Below the pieces are notes generated by a model that saw only the letters and a program-made list of their open reading frames with translations, was not told the DNA's origin and did no database searches. Below are positions 9,199 to 18,511 of a DNA stretch of 64,000 bases, one piece after another (position 1 is the stretch's first letter; the number at the start of each line of letters is the position of its first letter). Position numbers and translations under genes: made by a program. Source of the DNA: Halomicronema sp039027715 (GTDB lineage Bacteria > Cyanobacteriota > Cyanobacteriia > Phormidesmidales > Phormidesmidaceae); NCBI GenBank assembly GCA_039027715.1, contig JBCCJU010000004.1, forward strand, positions 1-64,000, in the 5' to 3' direction.

Positions 9199-9771
9199 TT
9201 AAGCTAAGGTGCCAGCCGCTAAGATTTGCGCAACGGTAAGTGATAATTCCGGCAGGACCAGTGAGGCGATCGCCTGCTCATTCACAAACACCGCTTCTTC
9301 GTATAAGCCTTCTTCCCACCGCAGCAGCGTTATTTGAGCCGTCAACGGATCAACAATCCAATATTCCGGGACTTCTAAAACCGCATACTCCGATCGTTTG
9401 TAGCGATAGTCGCGAGTAATGGAGTCAGGACTCACGACTTCCACAATCAGCTTTGGCGGCGTTTGAAACACCGCCGATTGTCCCAACAGTTCTTTCGCCT
9501 GCTCAGTCGTGACGATACAAAGATCACTCAGGCGCGATCGATTAAACCCAGTTCTGACACCGGCTTCGCGAAGAGTTAACCAAGATAAGTCAAGGCGCTG
9601 AATTTCCGTATCGAGCTGCTTTTCTAGAAATTTAGTGATGAGTAAATGTTCTGTACGCGGTGGATTCATTGGCAATAACTGGCCATCCACCAATTCATAG
9701 CGACCATCGGTGCCGTCGTCATAGGCTAGATAATCCTTGAAGGTGAGTAGTTGAGTGGCAGTTTTGACCAT
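9199..9771 (-). CDS. Uma2 family endonuclease (DUF820)
   Basis: 190 residues with the pattern of the cyanobacteria-expanded Uma2 family: RYELVDGQLLPM, the PKLIVEVVSPDS strand, and KRSEYAVLEVPEYWIVDP. The E-V-x-S-P and Y-W-I-V-D-P motifs form a PD-(D/E)xK-type nuclease core in this family. Cyanobacteria often carry dozens of copies, frequently as solitary genes like this one; their biological role is unsettled. The start is an ATG at 9771. Confidence 0.9.
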   Translation of the reverse strand: MVKTATQLLTFKDYLAYDDGTDGRYELVDGQLLPMNPPRTEHLLITKFLEKQLDTEIQRLDLSWLTLREAGVRTGFNRSRLSDLCIVTTEQAKELLGQSAVFQTPPKLIVEVVSPDSITRDYRYKRSEYAVLEVPEYWIVDPLTAQITLLRWEEGLYEEAVFVNEQAIASLVLPELSLTVAQILAAGTLA

Positions 9772-9984
9772 GAGTGAAGATAAATGGAGCGACTAGCTTC
9801 CACAGTCGTCGACAATTCTGTCAGGTTCAAGATGGTGAGCCACTTAGCTATGGGCAGAGCATCCGAAGCTTGTTAAACATATTATTCCAGATGGTTAAAG
9901 CTATAAATGCGGAAACTTCACCAAAAGGCATTGGGAAAGAATGACCGCATTCCTATGATAAGCATTGCGCTTTCAGCAGAATGA

Positions 9985-11961
9985 CTACTCCGTCGGAAAC
10001 CCCGTGGGGGCGTTCTCGTCAGTCACCGCATCAGCAGCATCAGCGGCATCAGCAGCTTCAACACCCTGCAGGCGCGAAATCTGAAACTGCGCATCTCTAT
10101 AGCAGCCAGTACGGCCCAAATCGAGGCAGAGTCGAGAGGCCGTTTGCAGATCGGTTAAGGCAGCTTGGGTGTTGTCAAGTTGAGCATACAAGAGGCCGCG
10201 ATCGTAAATGGCGAAAACATAGTTGGCATCAATGGCGATCGCTTGACTAAAGTCGGCTATGGCTCCGGATACATCCTGCAGCGCCTGCCGAGTCAGGCCG
10301 CGATTGTAATAGGGATCGGGACTGTTGGGCTCAATCTGAATCGCAATATTGTAATCCTGCAGGGAGCCTTGAAAATCACCTAGGCGGCGCCGCACCAGCC
10401 CCCGATTTTGATAGGCCAGAGCATGGCTGGGACGGAGGTTGATTGCCGCCGAACAGTCTTCAAGTGCTAGCTGCTGTTCATCGAGGTTGGAGTAGGACAG
10501 GCAGCGGTTGAGATAGGCCGCAGCTTCAATTTCCGGCTGAGTGGCTAGGGCGATCGCTTCCGTGTAATCGTCAATGCTGCCGCGATCGTCCCCCCAGGAG
10601 GCGCGAGCACTGCCTCGATTGGCATAAGCTTTGGCAAAAGTAGCATCTTTATTAATGGCTTGCGTATAGTCATCAATGGCTCCCTGCACGTCGCCCAGGT
10701 TGAAGCGGATATTAGCGCGTTCATACACGTAATCGGGCTGATCGGGGGCTTGGGAGATCGCCGCAGACATGTCGGCCAGAGCCGCTTCAGGATTGCCACT
10801 ATCAAAATAAAGCTGACCTCGCTGCATCAAGGCTTCAGCATGATTGGGCAGCAGCGCGAGCGCTTTCGTATATTGGTCGATGGCGGCTTGTGGATTATCG
10901 GTAGCCACGGTAACAGCCGTATTGAGATGACGCCGAGCCAGCAAACGCTGCGGCAGTTTAAAAGCCACCACAGCGGTGGCACCCACTAAAGCTGCCAGAC
11001 TCAACGCTCCTACGATGGTCCAAGGCCATCGGCGGCGCGATGGTGGGGATACAGGACCCGGAGCAGCAGTCGGCCATTGAGCTGATGGAGGGATTTCTGT
11101 CGTTGGCGGAGCCGAATCTTGCCAGCGACCAAGCTCGGCTAGGATATCAGTCGCTTTTTGATAGCGGCGTTCGGGGATGGCATGCACCATGCGCAACAGC
11201 AAATTGCCCAGGGCCGGCTCAAGATCTGGCAAAGCTTGTAATCGTGAGGCCAGAATTTCTGGCTGCTCCGGATTCTGAGCTGTAGGTAATTCGTCCACTG
11301 GCAGCCCCGTCAGCGCTTGCACCAGCATCATGCCCAGGGCGTAGTGATCGCTATAAAATAAGGGTTGGCCATGCAGTTGCTCAGGCGCTAGGTAAATATG
11401 ATGGGCCGATTCAGAAGCATCAGCGGCAGTAGTCTGACGCCGACTGGTAACCTTTTGACTAACGTTCTTAATTGACCCAAAATCCAGGATGACTAGCTGA
11501 CCAGTGTCGGTATGACGAATCAACTTTGAGGGTTTAAGATTGCCATGAACCACTCTCTGCTCTTGGGCGAAACTCAGCACTGGCAGCACCTCTCTCAGAA
11601 AACTCACGGCGGCTGCCGGACTCCACGGCTGCCCTGGTTGAAGCTCTTCGCTCAGCGATCGCCCAGGAATATATTCCTGCACGATGTAAAAATTCTGTTC
11701 GACGTCAAATGCAGCATAGGCGTTGGGAATCTGAGGATGCTGGCCCAAGTCCTCCAGCTTGGCGGCTTTTTGCTTAAGCAACCGCAAGATAAACTGCCGC
11801 GTCATCGGATTGCGAGTGGGCAAATGCAATTCTCTCACGACACAATGGGGCTGACCTGGATAATGAATATCGGCGGCGAGTATCGTTCGGCCGGATGGCT
11901 GCTCATTAAGAACGCTAACCAGCTGATAGCGTCCCCCCAGCAGATTTTGAGTGGTAGACAT
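9985..11961 (-). CDS. Protein kinase-like (probable pseudokinase) with TPR repeats, membrane spanning
   Basis: 658 residues. Residues 10-270 have the fold of Hanks-type kinases, but three catalytic positions are changed: the beta-3 lysine is Arg (VVR, 41-43), the HRD motif is HGN (139-141), and the catalytic-loop Asn is Lys (146). DFG (160-162) is kept. A proline-rich linker and one membrane helix around 315-335 follow, then roughly eight TPR units (about 345-640) and an Ala/Asp repeat tail. This resembles cyanobacterial kinase-TPR proteins but is likely to bind rather than phosphorylate. It is divergent from the MATE gene. The TPR region would be outside if the kinase is cytoplasmic. Confidence 0.85.
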   Translation of the reverse strand: MSTTQNLLGGRYQLVSVLNEQPSGRTILAADIHYPGQPHCVVRELHLPTRNPMTRQFILRLLKQKAAKLEDLGQHPQIPNAYAAFDVEQNFYIVQEYIPGRSLSEELQPGQPWSPAAAVSFLREVLPVLSFAQEQRVVHGNLKPSKLIRHTDTGQLVILDFGSIKNVSQKVTSRRQTTAADASESAHHIYLAPEQLHGQPLFYSDHYALGMMLVQALTGLPVDELPTAQNPEQPEILASRLQALPDLEPALGNLLLRMVHAIPERRYQKATDILAELGRWQDSAPPTTEIPPSAQWPTAAPGPVSPPSRRRWPWTIVGALSLAALVGATAVVAFKLPQRLLARRHLNTAVTVATDNPQAAIDQYTKALALLPNHAEALMQRGQLYFDSGNPEAALADMSAAISQAPDQPDYVYERANIRFNLGDVQGAIDDYTQAINKDATFAKAYANRGSARASWGDDRGSIDDYTEAIALATQPEIEAAAYLNRCLSYSNLDEQQLALEDCSAAINLRPSHALAYQNRGLVRRRLGDFQGSLQDYNIAIQIEPNSPDPYYNRGLTRQALQDVSGAIADFSQAIAIDANYVFAIYDRGLLYAQLDNTQAALTDLQTASRLCLDLGRTGCYRDAQFQISRLQGVEAADAADAADAVTDENAPTGFPTE

Positions 11962-12304
11962 AGTGGCAGATGGTTCCCGAGCTCTTCCCTGTGGTGGGCG
12001 ACTAGTCGCTAAAAAGCATGTGCATACATGCGCGATCGCCCAGATGCGCCAACGACATCATTGTTCATTTTATTACTCCCAACAATAGCGGTAAGCTGCC
12101 GCCTTGGCTTGGCTATCGGCGGAGTTTTTGGCGCAAGAAGGAATGAAATAGATGAACAATGGCAGGGCGGCAGGAATAGAGGGGCAAAACATTTTGACAG
12201 CAGCTGATTGAATATGACCGCCGCATCAGCCCCAGAATTGCGAGCAAGGGGCCAAAATCCGGCTTCAACTGCGCAAGTCCTAACAAACGGTGTAGCTTGG
12301 AAAT
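11962..12304. other. Intergenic region between divergent genes
   Basis: About 340 bases between the kinase-TPR gene and the MATE gene, so it should hold both promoters. Open frames here on the minus strand overlap the MATE start and have no family-like sequence. No clear regulatory motif was recognised. Confidence 0.4.
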
Positions 12305-13696
12305 ATGAAGTTGCCTCTGATACATTTTGATACCCGGGTCGAAATCCGCGAATTTTTGAAGCTGGCGCTGCCGTTGGCGAGTGCCCAAGTAGCGCAAGCG
12401 CTAACGGGATTTGTGGATACCTTGATGATGGGAAGACTGGGCCAAAATTCATTGGCGGCTGGGGGATTAGCCGTGATGATTTTTATGGCCATGTTGATGA
12501 CGGGCATTGGCACCGTCTCTAGCGTCAGTCCCTTAGCTGCAGAAGCCTATGGGGCGCAGCAGCCGCACCGAGTTGGACAGATTACTCGTCAAGGACTGTG
12601 GCTAGCGCTCATGATGGCGCTGCTGGGGGTGCCGATTATGGCCAATCTAAGCGATGGCCTGCGATCGCTAGGGCAGTCGCCAACCGTAATTGCCTTAGCC
12701 GATAATTACCTTGACATCATTCGCTGGGGCTTTTTACCAGCCCTCTGGTTTGCAGTGATGCGCTGCACGGCCACTGCCCTGGCTCGCACCCGACCGATTT
12801 TCATCATTATGCTCGGAGCCAACCTGTTCAACGTGGCCGGCAATTATCTGCTGGCTTTCGGCAAATTGGGCTTTCCAGCACTGGGATTGAGGGGATTAGC
12901 GATCGCCAGCGTGCTGTCTCACCTAATCATGTGCCTATCGCTGCTGGGCTACCTGCTTTATCATCGGCGCGGATTTTTTCGACCCTACCAATTGTTCGAA
13001 CCACCCTGGCAGCTGCGCCCCCGCTTATTGAAGCGACTGTTGGTGCTGGGTCTACCCATTGGGATTGTGACCATTCTAGAAAATGGCCTGTTTACCGTGA
13101 TGACGCTGATGGTGGGGGCGATTGGCACCCATGTGTTGGCGGCACAGCAGTTGGCATTACAAACCGTCATCATTGTCTTTATGCTGCCCTTGGGCATGTC
13201 CTATGCGGCAACCGCGCGGGTGGGCCAATGGTACGGTCGCGGCGACTGGGATGGCGTTCAGCGGGCGGCGCTGGTGAGTGTGGGCCTAACCATCGCCGCC
13301 ATGGTCATCTTTGGGGTGATTTTTGTCCTGTTCCCCACGCCGCTAATCGGCGTTTATTTGAACGTAAATGATCCTGACAATCAGGCTGTCCTACAAGCTG
13401 GGGTGGCCATGCTGACGGTGGCAGGGTTTGGACAGGTGGTGGATGGGGTGCAGCGCACTGCCAATGGCGTGCTGCAGGGTCTGCAAGACACCCGCGTGCC
13501 CATGCTGCTCAGCTTTATTGCTTACTGGGTGGTGGGACTGGCATCCGGCTATTGGCTAGGCTTTCATACACCGCTGGGTGGAGTCGGTATTTGGATCGGT
13601 GCCTACTTGGGTTTGGCAGTCGCGGCGATCGCCTACATCTGGCGGTTCCGCCTGCTCTTAAAGCGTGCTGAGCCCGTCCGTCCCCAGCAGCTTTAG
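12305..13696 (+). CDS. MATE family efflux transporter
   Basis: 463 residues with twelve predicted membrane helices in two MatE halves. The first half begins with LPLASAQVAQALTGFVDTLMMGRLG and the second with GLPIGIVTILENGLFTVMTLMVG. Both are typical of the NorM/DinF-like multidrug and toxin extrusion family, which exports cationic compounds in exchange for Na+ or H+. Length matches the family. The start at 12305 leaves a short cytoplasmic N-terminus before helix 1. The substrate is unknown. Confidence 0.92.
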   Translation: MKLPLIHFDTRVEIREFLKLALPLASAQVAQALTGFVDTLMMGRLGQNSLAAGGLAVMIFMAMLMTGIGTVSSVSPLAAEAYGAQQPHRVGQITRQGLWLALMMALLGVPIMANLSDGLRSLGQSPTVIALADNYLDIIRWGFLPALWFAVMRCTATALARTRPIFIIMLGANLFNVAGNYLLAFGKLGFPALGLRGLAIASVLSHLIMCLSLLGYLLYHRRGFFRPYQLFEPPWQLRPRLLKRLLVLGLPIGIVTILENGLFTVMTLMVGAIGTHVLAAQQLALQTVIIVFMLPLGMSYAATARVGQWYGRGDWDGVQRAALVSVGLTIAAMVIFGVIFVLFPTPLIGVYLNVNDPDNQAVLQAGVAMLTVAGFGQVVDGVQRTANGVLQGLQDTRVPMLLSFIAYWVVGLASGYWLGFHTPLGGVGIWIGAYLGLAVAAIAYIWRFRLLLKRAEPVRPQQL

Positions 13697-14019
13697 CGAA
13701 AACGGCAAGGAAAGGTTGCGACTGGCAAACCATTCCTCAAGGTTGCCAATCAGGCGGCCTATGTCGCTGTAACAATCAGGATCTTGGCACACCTCAGCGG
13801 CATTGCGTCGGGTCAGTAGCGTAAATCATCCGGCAGCTTTGCTGGTCTGGGCGCTGACGGATAATGCCAGCCAACGTCCTTTTACAAAGTCCTAATTTGC
13901 GTTTGAATCCAGTTTTGAAACTGCCGCAATGTTTGAGTTTCCCTCAGACTCAGGCGGTCTGCTAGCTGAATGTTGCCGGCGTCATCTTCTGAAAGCCAAA
14001 ATAAAGCAAGCTCAGTCAA
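13658..14019 (-). pseudogene. Coding-like remnants on the minus strand
   Basis: Between the MATE and NACHT genes two minus-strand frames look protein-coding although neither has a proper start. One runs from a TTG at 14019 to a stop at 13882 (45 residues, with LALFWLSEDDAGNIQLAD). The other is open from 13825 to a stop at 13658, overlapping the 3' end of the MATE gene (about 56 codons, with CQDPDCYSDIGRLIGNLEEW). They may be pieces of one or two decayed genes. No family was recognised. This otherwise accounts for the 340-base gap. Confidence 0.3.
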
Positions 14020-14037
14020 AAAAGTCCGCAACCGCTT

Positions 14038-17000
14038 ATGTCAGCCGAGTCAGAACAGCGATCGCAGCGATTTGAACAATTATCGGCATTCCCGCAGCCA
14101 CAGTTTGAGCAGCTACTGTCTGCGCTGAATGTGCCTGCTGGCATCATTAGTGGCCCATCTGCGCCGCAGGGTACGCGCGTCGGTGATTTGCTGAATTGGG
14201 CAGAGGGAGGAACTGGCTGTGGATTGGAAGAGTTAGAAGCCGCCTACGATCAGGTGAAAAACGCTAATTTAATTGATTTTGCGCCGTATTTGCAATCAAT
14301 TCTGGAAGACGAAGATTATCGCGAATGGCATGAGGTCTACACTCCCACGACAGTAGAAGGGCGCACGCCGTTATCTCAACCCAAGTTTTCGCGGCTGTTA
14401 AAGCTGCAAGTGGAAACGGTGACGCAGCAGAAAGAGGAGCCGAAGCCAAAGGCAGAACAGAAAGATGAGCAGAAGCCAGAAGCAGAACGAGAAGACGAAC
14501 AGAACCAGGAAAGCGCGCGCGAAAAAGTTGCGCAGTGGGATGCGCTAGCTGGATTGCGCAAATATGCCGCTGAACACATGCTGTTAATCGGCAAGCCAGG
14601 GTCAGGCAAATCGACATCATTGGAGCGACTGCTGTGGGAAGAAGCCCAAAACGCCCTGCAAGACTCCGAAGCGAAAATTCCGGTACTAATAAAGCTGCGA
14701 CGCTGTACGTCTACGATTGAGCATCTGATTCAAGACTTCTTAAGTCGCCATCAGTTACCGTTAGCGATTGCTGAGATTGAGCACTTGCTTCAACAGGGCA
14801 AGCTGTTGCTATTGTTGGATGGCCTAAACGAACTGCCGGAAATTTTTGTCACAGCGGCAAGGAACTTCCGAGATCGTTACCACAAGACCACGCCGATGAT
14901 CGTCTCCACTCGCGACTTGGCTGTGGGCGGCACTCTGGGTATCGACAAAGCTTTGAAGATGCTGCCTCTAACCGAAGCCCAAATGCAGGAGTTTGTACGA
15001 GGCTATTTGGGAGAAGCGGGCGATCGCTTGTTTCAGCAGCTCAGGGGCGATCGCCTGCGAAAGTTTGCCGAAACGCCTTTACTGCTCTGGATGCTCTGCC
15101 GCGTCTTTGCCCAAAACGGCCAGGTGCCCGACAACTTGGGATTAGCCTTTCGCGAATTCACCCAACTCTACGACGCAAAAATTCAGGAAGATGCACCCAC
15201 CGAGTCACGAGAGCAATGGCCCAAGTTATTGCGTCATCTGGCATTTGCTCTGATGCACGGCGAGGAGTTGGTTGATTTTCGGCTGTCTATGCCACGGGAA
15301 GACGCCACGGATTTGTTGACAGCTTGCTTTCAACAAGAAGATAGAGCCAATGCCCGTGACTGTGCCGAACGCTGGCTGCAAGACCTGCTGGATTATCACT
15401 TGCTACAGCCTGTGAGACAGGCCAATTTTGCAGAGCATATCGAATTTCGCCACCAACTGATTCAGGAATATTACGCGGCGGAAGCGTTACAGCGACGCTT
15501 GCCTGACTTGCTTAAAGACGAGAACACATTCAAGCGCGACTATCTCAACCTATTGAAGTGGACAGAACCCATTGCTCTGATGCTGGCGCTGGTTAATGAG
15601 GAAGAGCAGGCGCTGCGGGTGGTGAGGCTGGCGATCAATGTAGACGTAGTATTGGCTAGTCGTTTAACAAGCGAGATAGGCAGTAGGTTTCAGGAGAGAG
15701 CATTTGACTGGATTGTCAGTCTTGAATATTCAGCCAAGATTAGAATTTACTTGTTGATGTGGACTTTAGAAGTATCTGATAATAAGTGTGCTTATTCTGC
15801 TCTATCAACTTTAGCCTGTAAACTATTTAAAGATTCAGTATCGAGAAATTCTCGATTTTCAGTAGAGGCACTTTTGTTCTCCGTTCAATTCTCTGGAAGG
15901 TCTTCATCTGAAATCGAGCTGATACTTGAAGCCTCCTGCGATCAGTCTGCTGATGTACGAGAAAGAGCCATTTACGGCTTAATAGAATTGATCGATCGCC
16001 ACCAAAAAAAAATAACTGAACGAGAAATAGATGGTTGTATCGATAGATTATTAGAGGCAATTGAAAACGAAGATCTGCAAATACAAAGAAAAATCCTAAG
16101 AAGCCTAAATGTTTTCCGTACTGATACCTTAAGCGAGTTTATAGAAAAGATAGAAGCTAGAAACTTCTGTTTGTTTTGCCTAAAGGCCCTTGAGAAGTCA
16201 GATAAGGTTTCACTGGTAAAAAAATTAGTGTCTGGATCAAATAATATATTTGATCAGGTTTCCGAAGAAACCTGGTTGTTAGGATTGAAAGTCTTCGCCT
16301 CTAGTTCATCCGGCTTTCCACTTGAAAAATACTTCAACTTGTTCAACTTTAGCTTTGATGATGTTCTTTCTGGATTTGATCGTATTTTTGAAATAGTTTT
16401 AGTTGTTGAATCCTTTAAATGCCTTAAGAAACTAAAAATCAGAAGCGCTACAAAGATGATAATGGTAGTATGTGAAGCTCTGAATAAAAAAACTCCTGAT
16501 GAGTATTGGCTAGAATTTAGAAGGATAATCGATGATACTTTCTCTCCTGTTCATAAGAAAATAGAGGAAATTCTTGAGAATGAAGAAGAATCGCATGGAC
16601 TGCCTGAATTATCTAAAGTTTTAGAGGATTACCTTGTCGATTTCTTTTTGGATAGCTTAAACAGTCTACACTCTGAAGTGAGGGGCGAGGCAACAAAAGG
16701 TTTAGGGTTGATATTGCATGATTCCGTTATTTCTAATATTAAAGATGCCTTCTATGATTCAGACGACTTTGTTTGCGTCATGGCTGTACAAACCCTTAGT
16801 AAAATTGGCAGTGAGCTAGCAATTCAAGAACTTACTAAAGCTCTAAATCATGAAAACCCTTATATACGTAGATATGCAGCCTATGAGCTAGGAGAAAAAG
16901 ATAGTAGTGACTTAACGATTAAGCTCTTAAAAGCTTTGGAACCATATTACAGTATGGGAAACTTTGTATCGGTATCAATACCGGATCTTGATCCGGACTT

Positions 17001-17823
17001 CAGCGACCTAACTATTGAAAGAATTGTCCCTAGCATTTTGCGGGCGTGTAAGCATGGAGATCCAACGATTAGGCAGTTGGCTTTGAGAACATTGGAAGGC
17101 CTTGGCGGTGAGGGGCCAATCATCGAATTGATAAAAGCCATGGAGCATCCAAGTTATCAGATTTGTCAACTTGCCGAATATATTTTGAGTTTAGTAGGCG
17201 GAGATATTTTTCCAGCATTGCATCAGGCACTTAATCATCATTTTCCTGATGTGCGTAGTCATGCAGCTAAATTGATAGCAGCAAAATTCAGTAATCAAGC
17301 TGTCCCAGAATTACTTGACTTGCTTCATGATGTCGATGCTAAGGTTCGTTCTTCAGTCGTTAAAGCTCTTGGCGAAATTAAAGACAGCACAACTGTTTCA
17401 GAACTGCTATATATGCTTGGTGATTACGACTTTGAAGTATGTCGCTGTGCTATCGAAGCTCTCGGGAAGATTGGCAATGAGCGAGCTATTCCTGGCTTAC
17501 TTTCTATACTTGAGGAACGTGATTATGACACTGTGGATGATTTAATCTACGCGCTTGAGCGTATCGGCGATGAGCGGGCTATTCCTGCACTGCTTAATCT
17601 ACTTGAAGAAGATATTGATCCTGACACCTGCAGATCAATTGCACGAGCAATAGGGGAAATAGCAAATCCTTCGTTACTTATAGATATTCGTGACTCATTC
17701 TTGGAGGGAGATAACACAGTCCAATTCGGTATGAGAGGTGAATTGGAGATCTTATGGTCGATTACAGAGCATCAAGAAGAATGTAAGTTTTACAACTACG
17801 AAATTTGGCAAGAAGCAATTTAA
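14038..17823 (+). CDS. EAD-NACHT-HEAT STAND NTPase
   Basis: 1261 residues. Residues 11-73 form an effector-associated domain (EAD1-like; FEQLLSALNVP ... APQG.RV..LLNWA ... GCGLEELEA), followed by a charged Glu/Lys linker (130-165). A NACHT NTPase domain follows with Walker A GKPGSGKS (185-192), Walker B LLLLLDGLNE (256-265) and an STRD sensor (290-293), then a winged-helix-like region. The C-terminal half is helical, with PBS-lyase-type HEAT repeats from about 880. Such STAND proteins are thought to sense an invader and oligomerise to trigger an effector. The same EAD occurs on the TIR protein at 46757-47566. The first ~1.6 kb is GC-rich; the rest is AT-rich, suggesting a swapped sensor. Confidence 0.9.
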   Translation: MSAESEQRSQRFEQLSAFPQPQFEQLLSALNVPAGIISGPSAPQGTRVGDLLNWAEGGTGCGLEELEAAYDQVKNANLIDFAPYLQSILEDEDYREWHEVYTPTTVEGRTPLSQPKFSRLLKLQVETVTQQKEEPKPKAEQKDEQKPEAEREDEQNQESAREKVAQWDALAGLRKYAAEHMLLIGKPGSGKSTSLERLLWEEAQNALQDSEAKIPVLIKLRRCTSTIEHLIQDFLSRHQLPLAIAEIEHLLQQGKLLLLLDGLNELPEIFVTAARNFRDRYHKTTPMIVSTRDLAVGGTLGIDKALKMLPLTEAQMQEFVRGYLGEAGDRLFQQLRGDRLRKFAETPLLLWMLCRVFAQNGQVPDNLGLAFREFTQLYDAKIQEDAPTESREQWPKLLRHLAFALMHGEELVDFRLSMPREDATDLLTACFQQEDRANARDCAERWLQDLLDYHLLQPVRQANFAEHIEFRHQLIQEYYAAEALQRRLPDLLKDENTFKRDYLNLLKWTEPIALMLALVNEEEQALRVVRLAINVDVVLASRLTSEIGSRFQERAFDWIVSLEYSAKIRIYLLMWTLEVSDNKCAYSALSTLACKLFKDSVSRNSRFSVEALLFSVQFSGRSSSEIELILEASCDQSADVRERAIYGLIELIDRHQKKITEREIDGCIDRLLEAIENEDLQIQRKILRSLNVFRTDTLSEFIEKIEARNFCLFCLKALEKSDKVSLVKKLVSGSNNIFDQVSEETWLLGLKVFASSSSGFPLEKYFNLFNFSFDDVLSGFDRIFEIVLVVESFKCLKKLKIRSATKMIMVVCEALNKKTPDEYWLEFRRIIDDTFSPVHKKIEEILENEEESHGLPELSKVLEDYLVDFFLDSLNSLHSEVRGEATKGLGLILHDSVISNIKDAFYDSDDFVCVMAVQTLSKIGSELAIQELTKALNHENPYIRRYAAYELGEKDSSDLTIKLLKALEPYYSMGNFVSVSIPDLDPDFSDLTIERIVPSILRACKHGDPTIRQLALRTLEGLGGEGPIIELIKAMEHPSYQICQLAEYILSLVGGDIFPALHQALNHHFPDVRSHAAKLIAAKFSNQAVPELLDLLHDVDAKVRSSVVKALGEIKDSTTVSELLYMLGDYDFEVCRCAIEALGKIGNERAIPGLLSILEERDYDTVDDLIYALERIGDERAIPALLNLLEEDIDPDTCRSIARAIGEIANPSLLIDIRDSFLEGDNTVQFGMRGELEILWSITEHQEECKFYNYEIWQEAI

Positions 17824-17988
17824 AATATAGAATTAGCAAGTCAAAAGCAGGCGCAGACGGATGTAGCTGGGCAGGCGACAACTATTTTCAATGTTGAAAC
17901 GCTTCAGGCAAACAATTCTGCCATTAATCTGGGCGGCACGATTCACGGCGACCAGATCGGGACTCAGCACCCAAAACCAGACTCTTAA
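17824..17988 (+). pseudogene. In-frame relic tail after the NACHT-HEAT stop codon
   Basis: Directly after the TAA of the NACHT-HEAT gene the same reading frame stays open for 54 codons to another TAA (17986-17988) and has no usable start. The translation (QAQTDVAGQATTIFNVETLQ, later NLGGTIHGDQIGTQ) resembles C-terminal tails seen on cyanobacterial NACHT/EAD proteins. Its GC-rich base use matches the 5' third of the gene rather than the adjacent AT-rich half. It is most easily read as the leftover end of an earlier version of the gene; rare readthrough cannot be excluded. Confidence 0.5.
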
Positions 17989-18015
17989 AATAAAATCACC
18001 ACGCCGGAGAAGCCC

Positions 18016-18285
18016 ATGCAAATCACCCTCAACCTGCCTGACAGCCCAGATCCAACCGCAGTCTTCGACCAAAGCGACTGGTTACGCGAAATCGCCGTTG
18101 CCCTCTTTCAGCAAGAACTCGTCACCTTGGGCACGGCGAGCCAAATTGCGGGGATGCACCAAATGGAGTTTCAGCAGCTTATTGGTGGTCGCGGCATTTG
18201 CATCCACTACGACGTCGAAGAGTTTGAAGAAGGCATCCAAAGCTTGCGTGCCCGAGGCTGGACTGGATTCAAGTTCAGTCTTTGA
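18016..18285 (+). CDS. UPF0175 family protein (antitoxin-like)
   Basis: 89 residues, ATG at 18016 with GGAG six bases upstream. The layout is that of UPF0175: an N-terminal strand (MQITLNLPDS), a helix rich in LREIAVALFQQELVTLG, and a helix-turn-helix-like SQIAGMHQMEFQQLIGGRGI followed by HYDVEEFEEG. UPF0175 genes commonly precede a PIN-type DUF3368 toxin gene; none follows here, so it is an orphan. A different frame just downstream reads QSLSDAEIAIQHHNLQVF before stopping, possibly a degraded partner or C-terminus. Confidence 0.8.
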   Translation: MQITLNLPDSPDPTAVFDQSDWLREIAVALFQQELVTLGTASQIAGMHQMEFQQLIGGRGICIHYDVEEFEEGIQSLRARGWTGFKFSL

Positions 18286-18511
18286 GCGATGCGGAGATCG
18301 CCATTCAGCATCATAACTTACAGGTATTTTAACTTCGCTAGCATAACTGCTGACAGTGGACAAAAGCAGCATGATAATCTCGTTGTACAATGGCTGTCTC
18401 AAGTCTTTGAATTGGGTTTGAGGGGTGACTTGCGGCGGGTGAACAGGAGCGTCGACCGATCGCTCCCAACTCAGATTATTGGCCCTTAAGGGTACGGATG
18501 ATGGAATTGCC

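Noticed and set aside
12009..12452. Minus-strand frames before and over the MATE start
   Set aside because: They overlap a clear MATE gene, show no family motifs and have no ribosome site.
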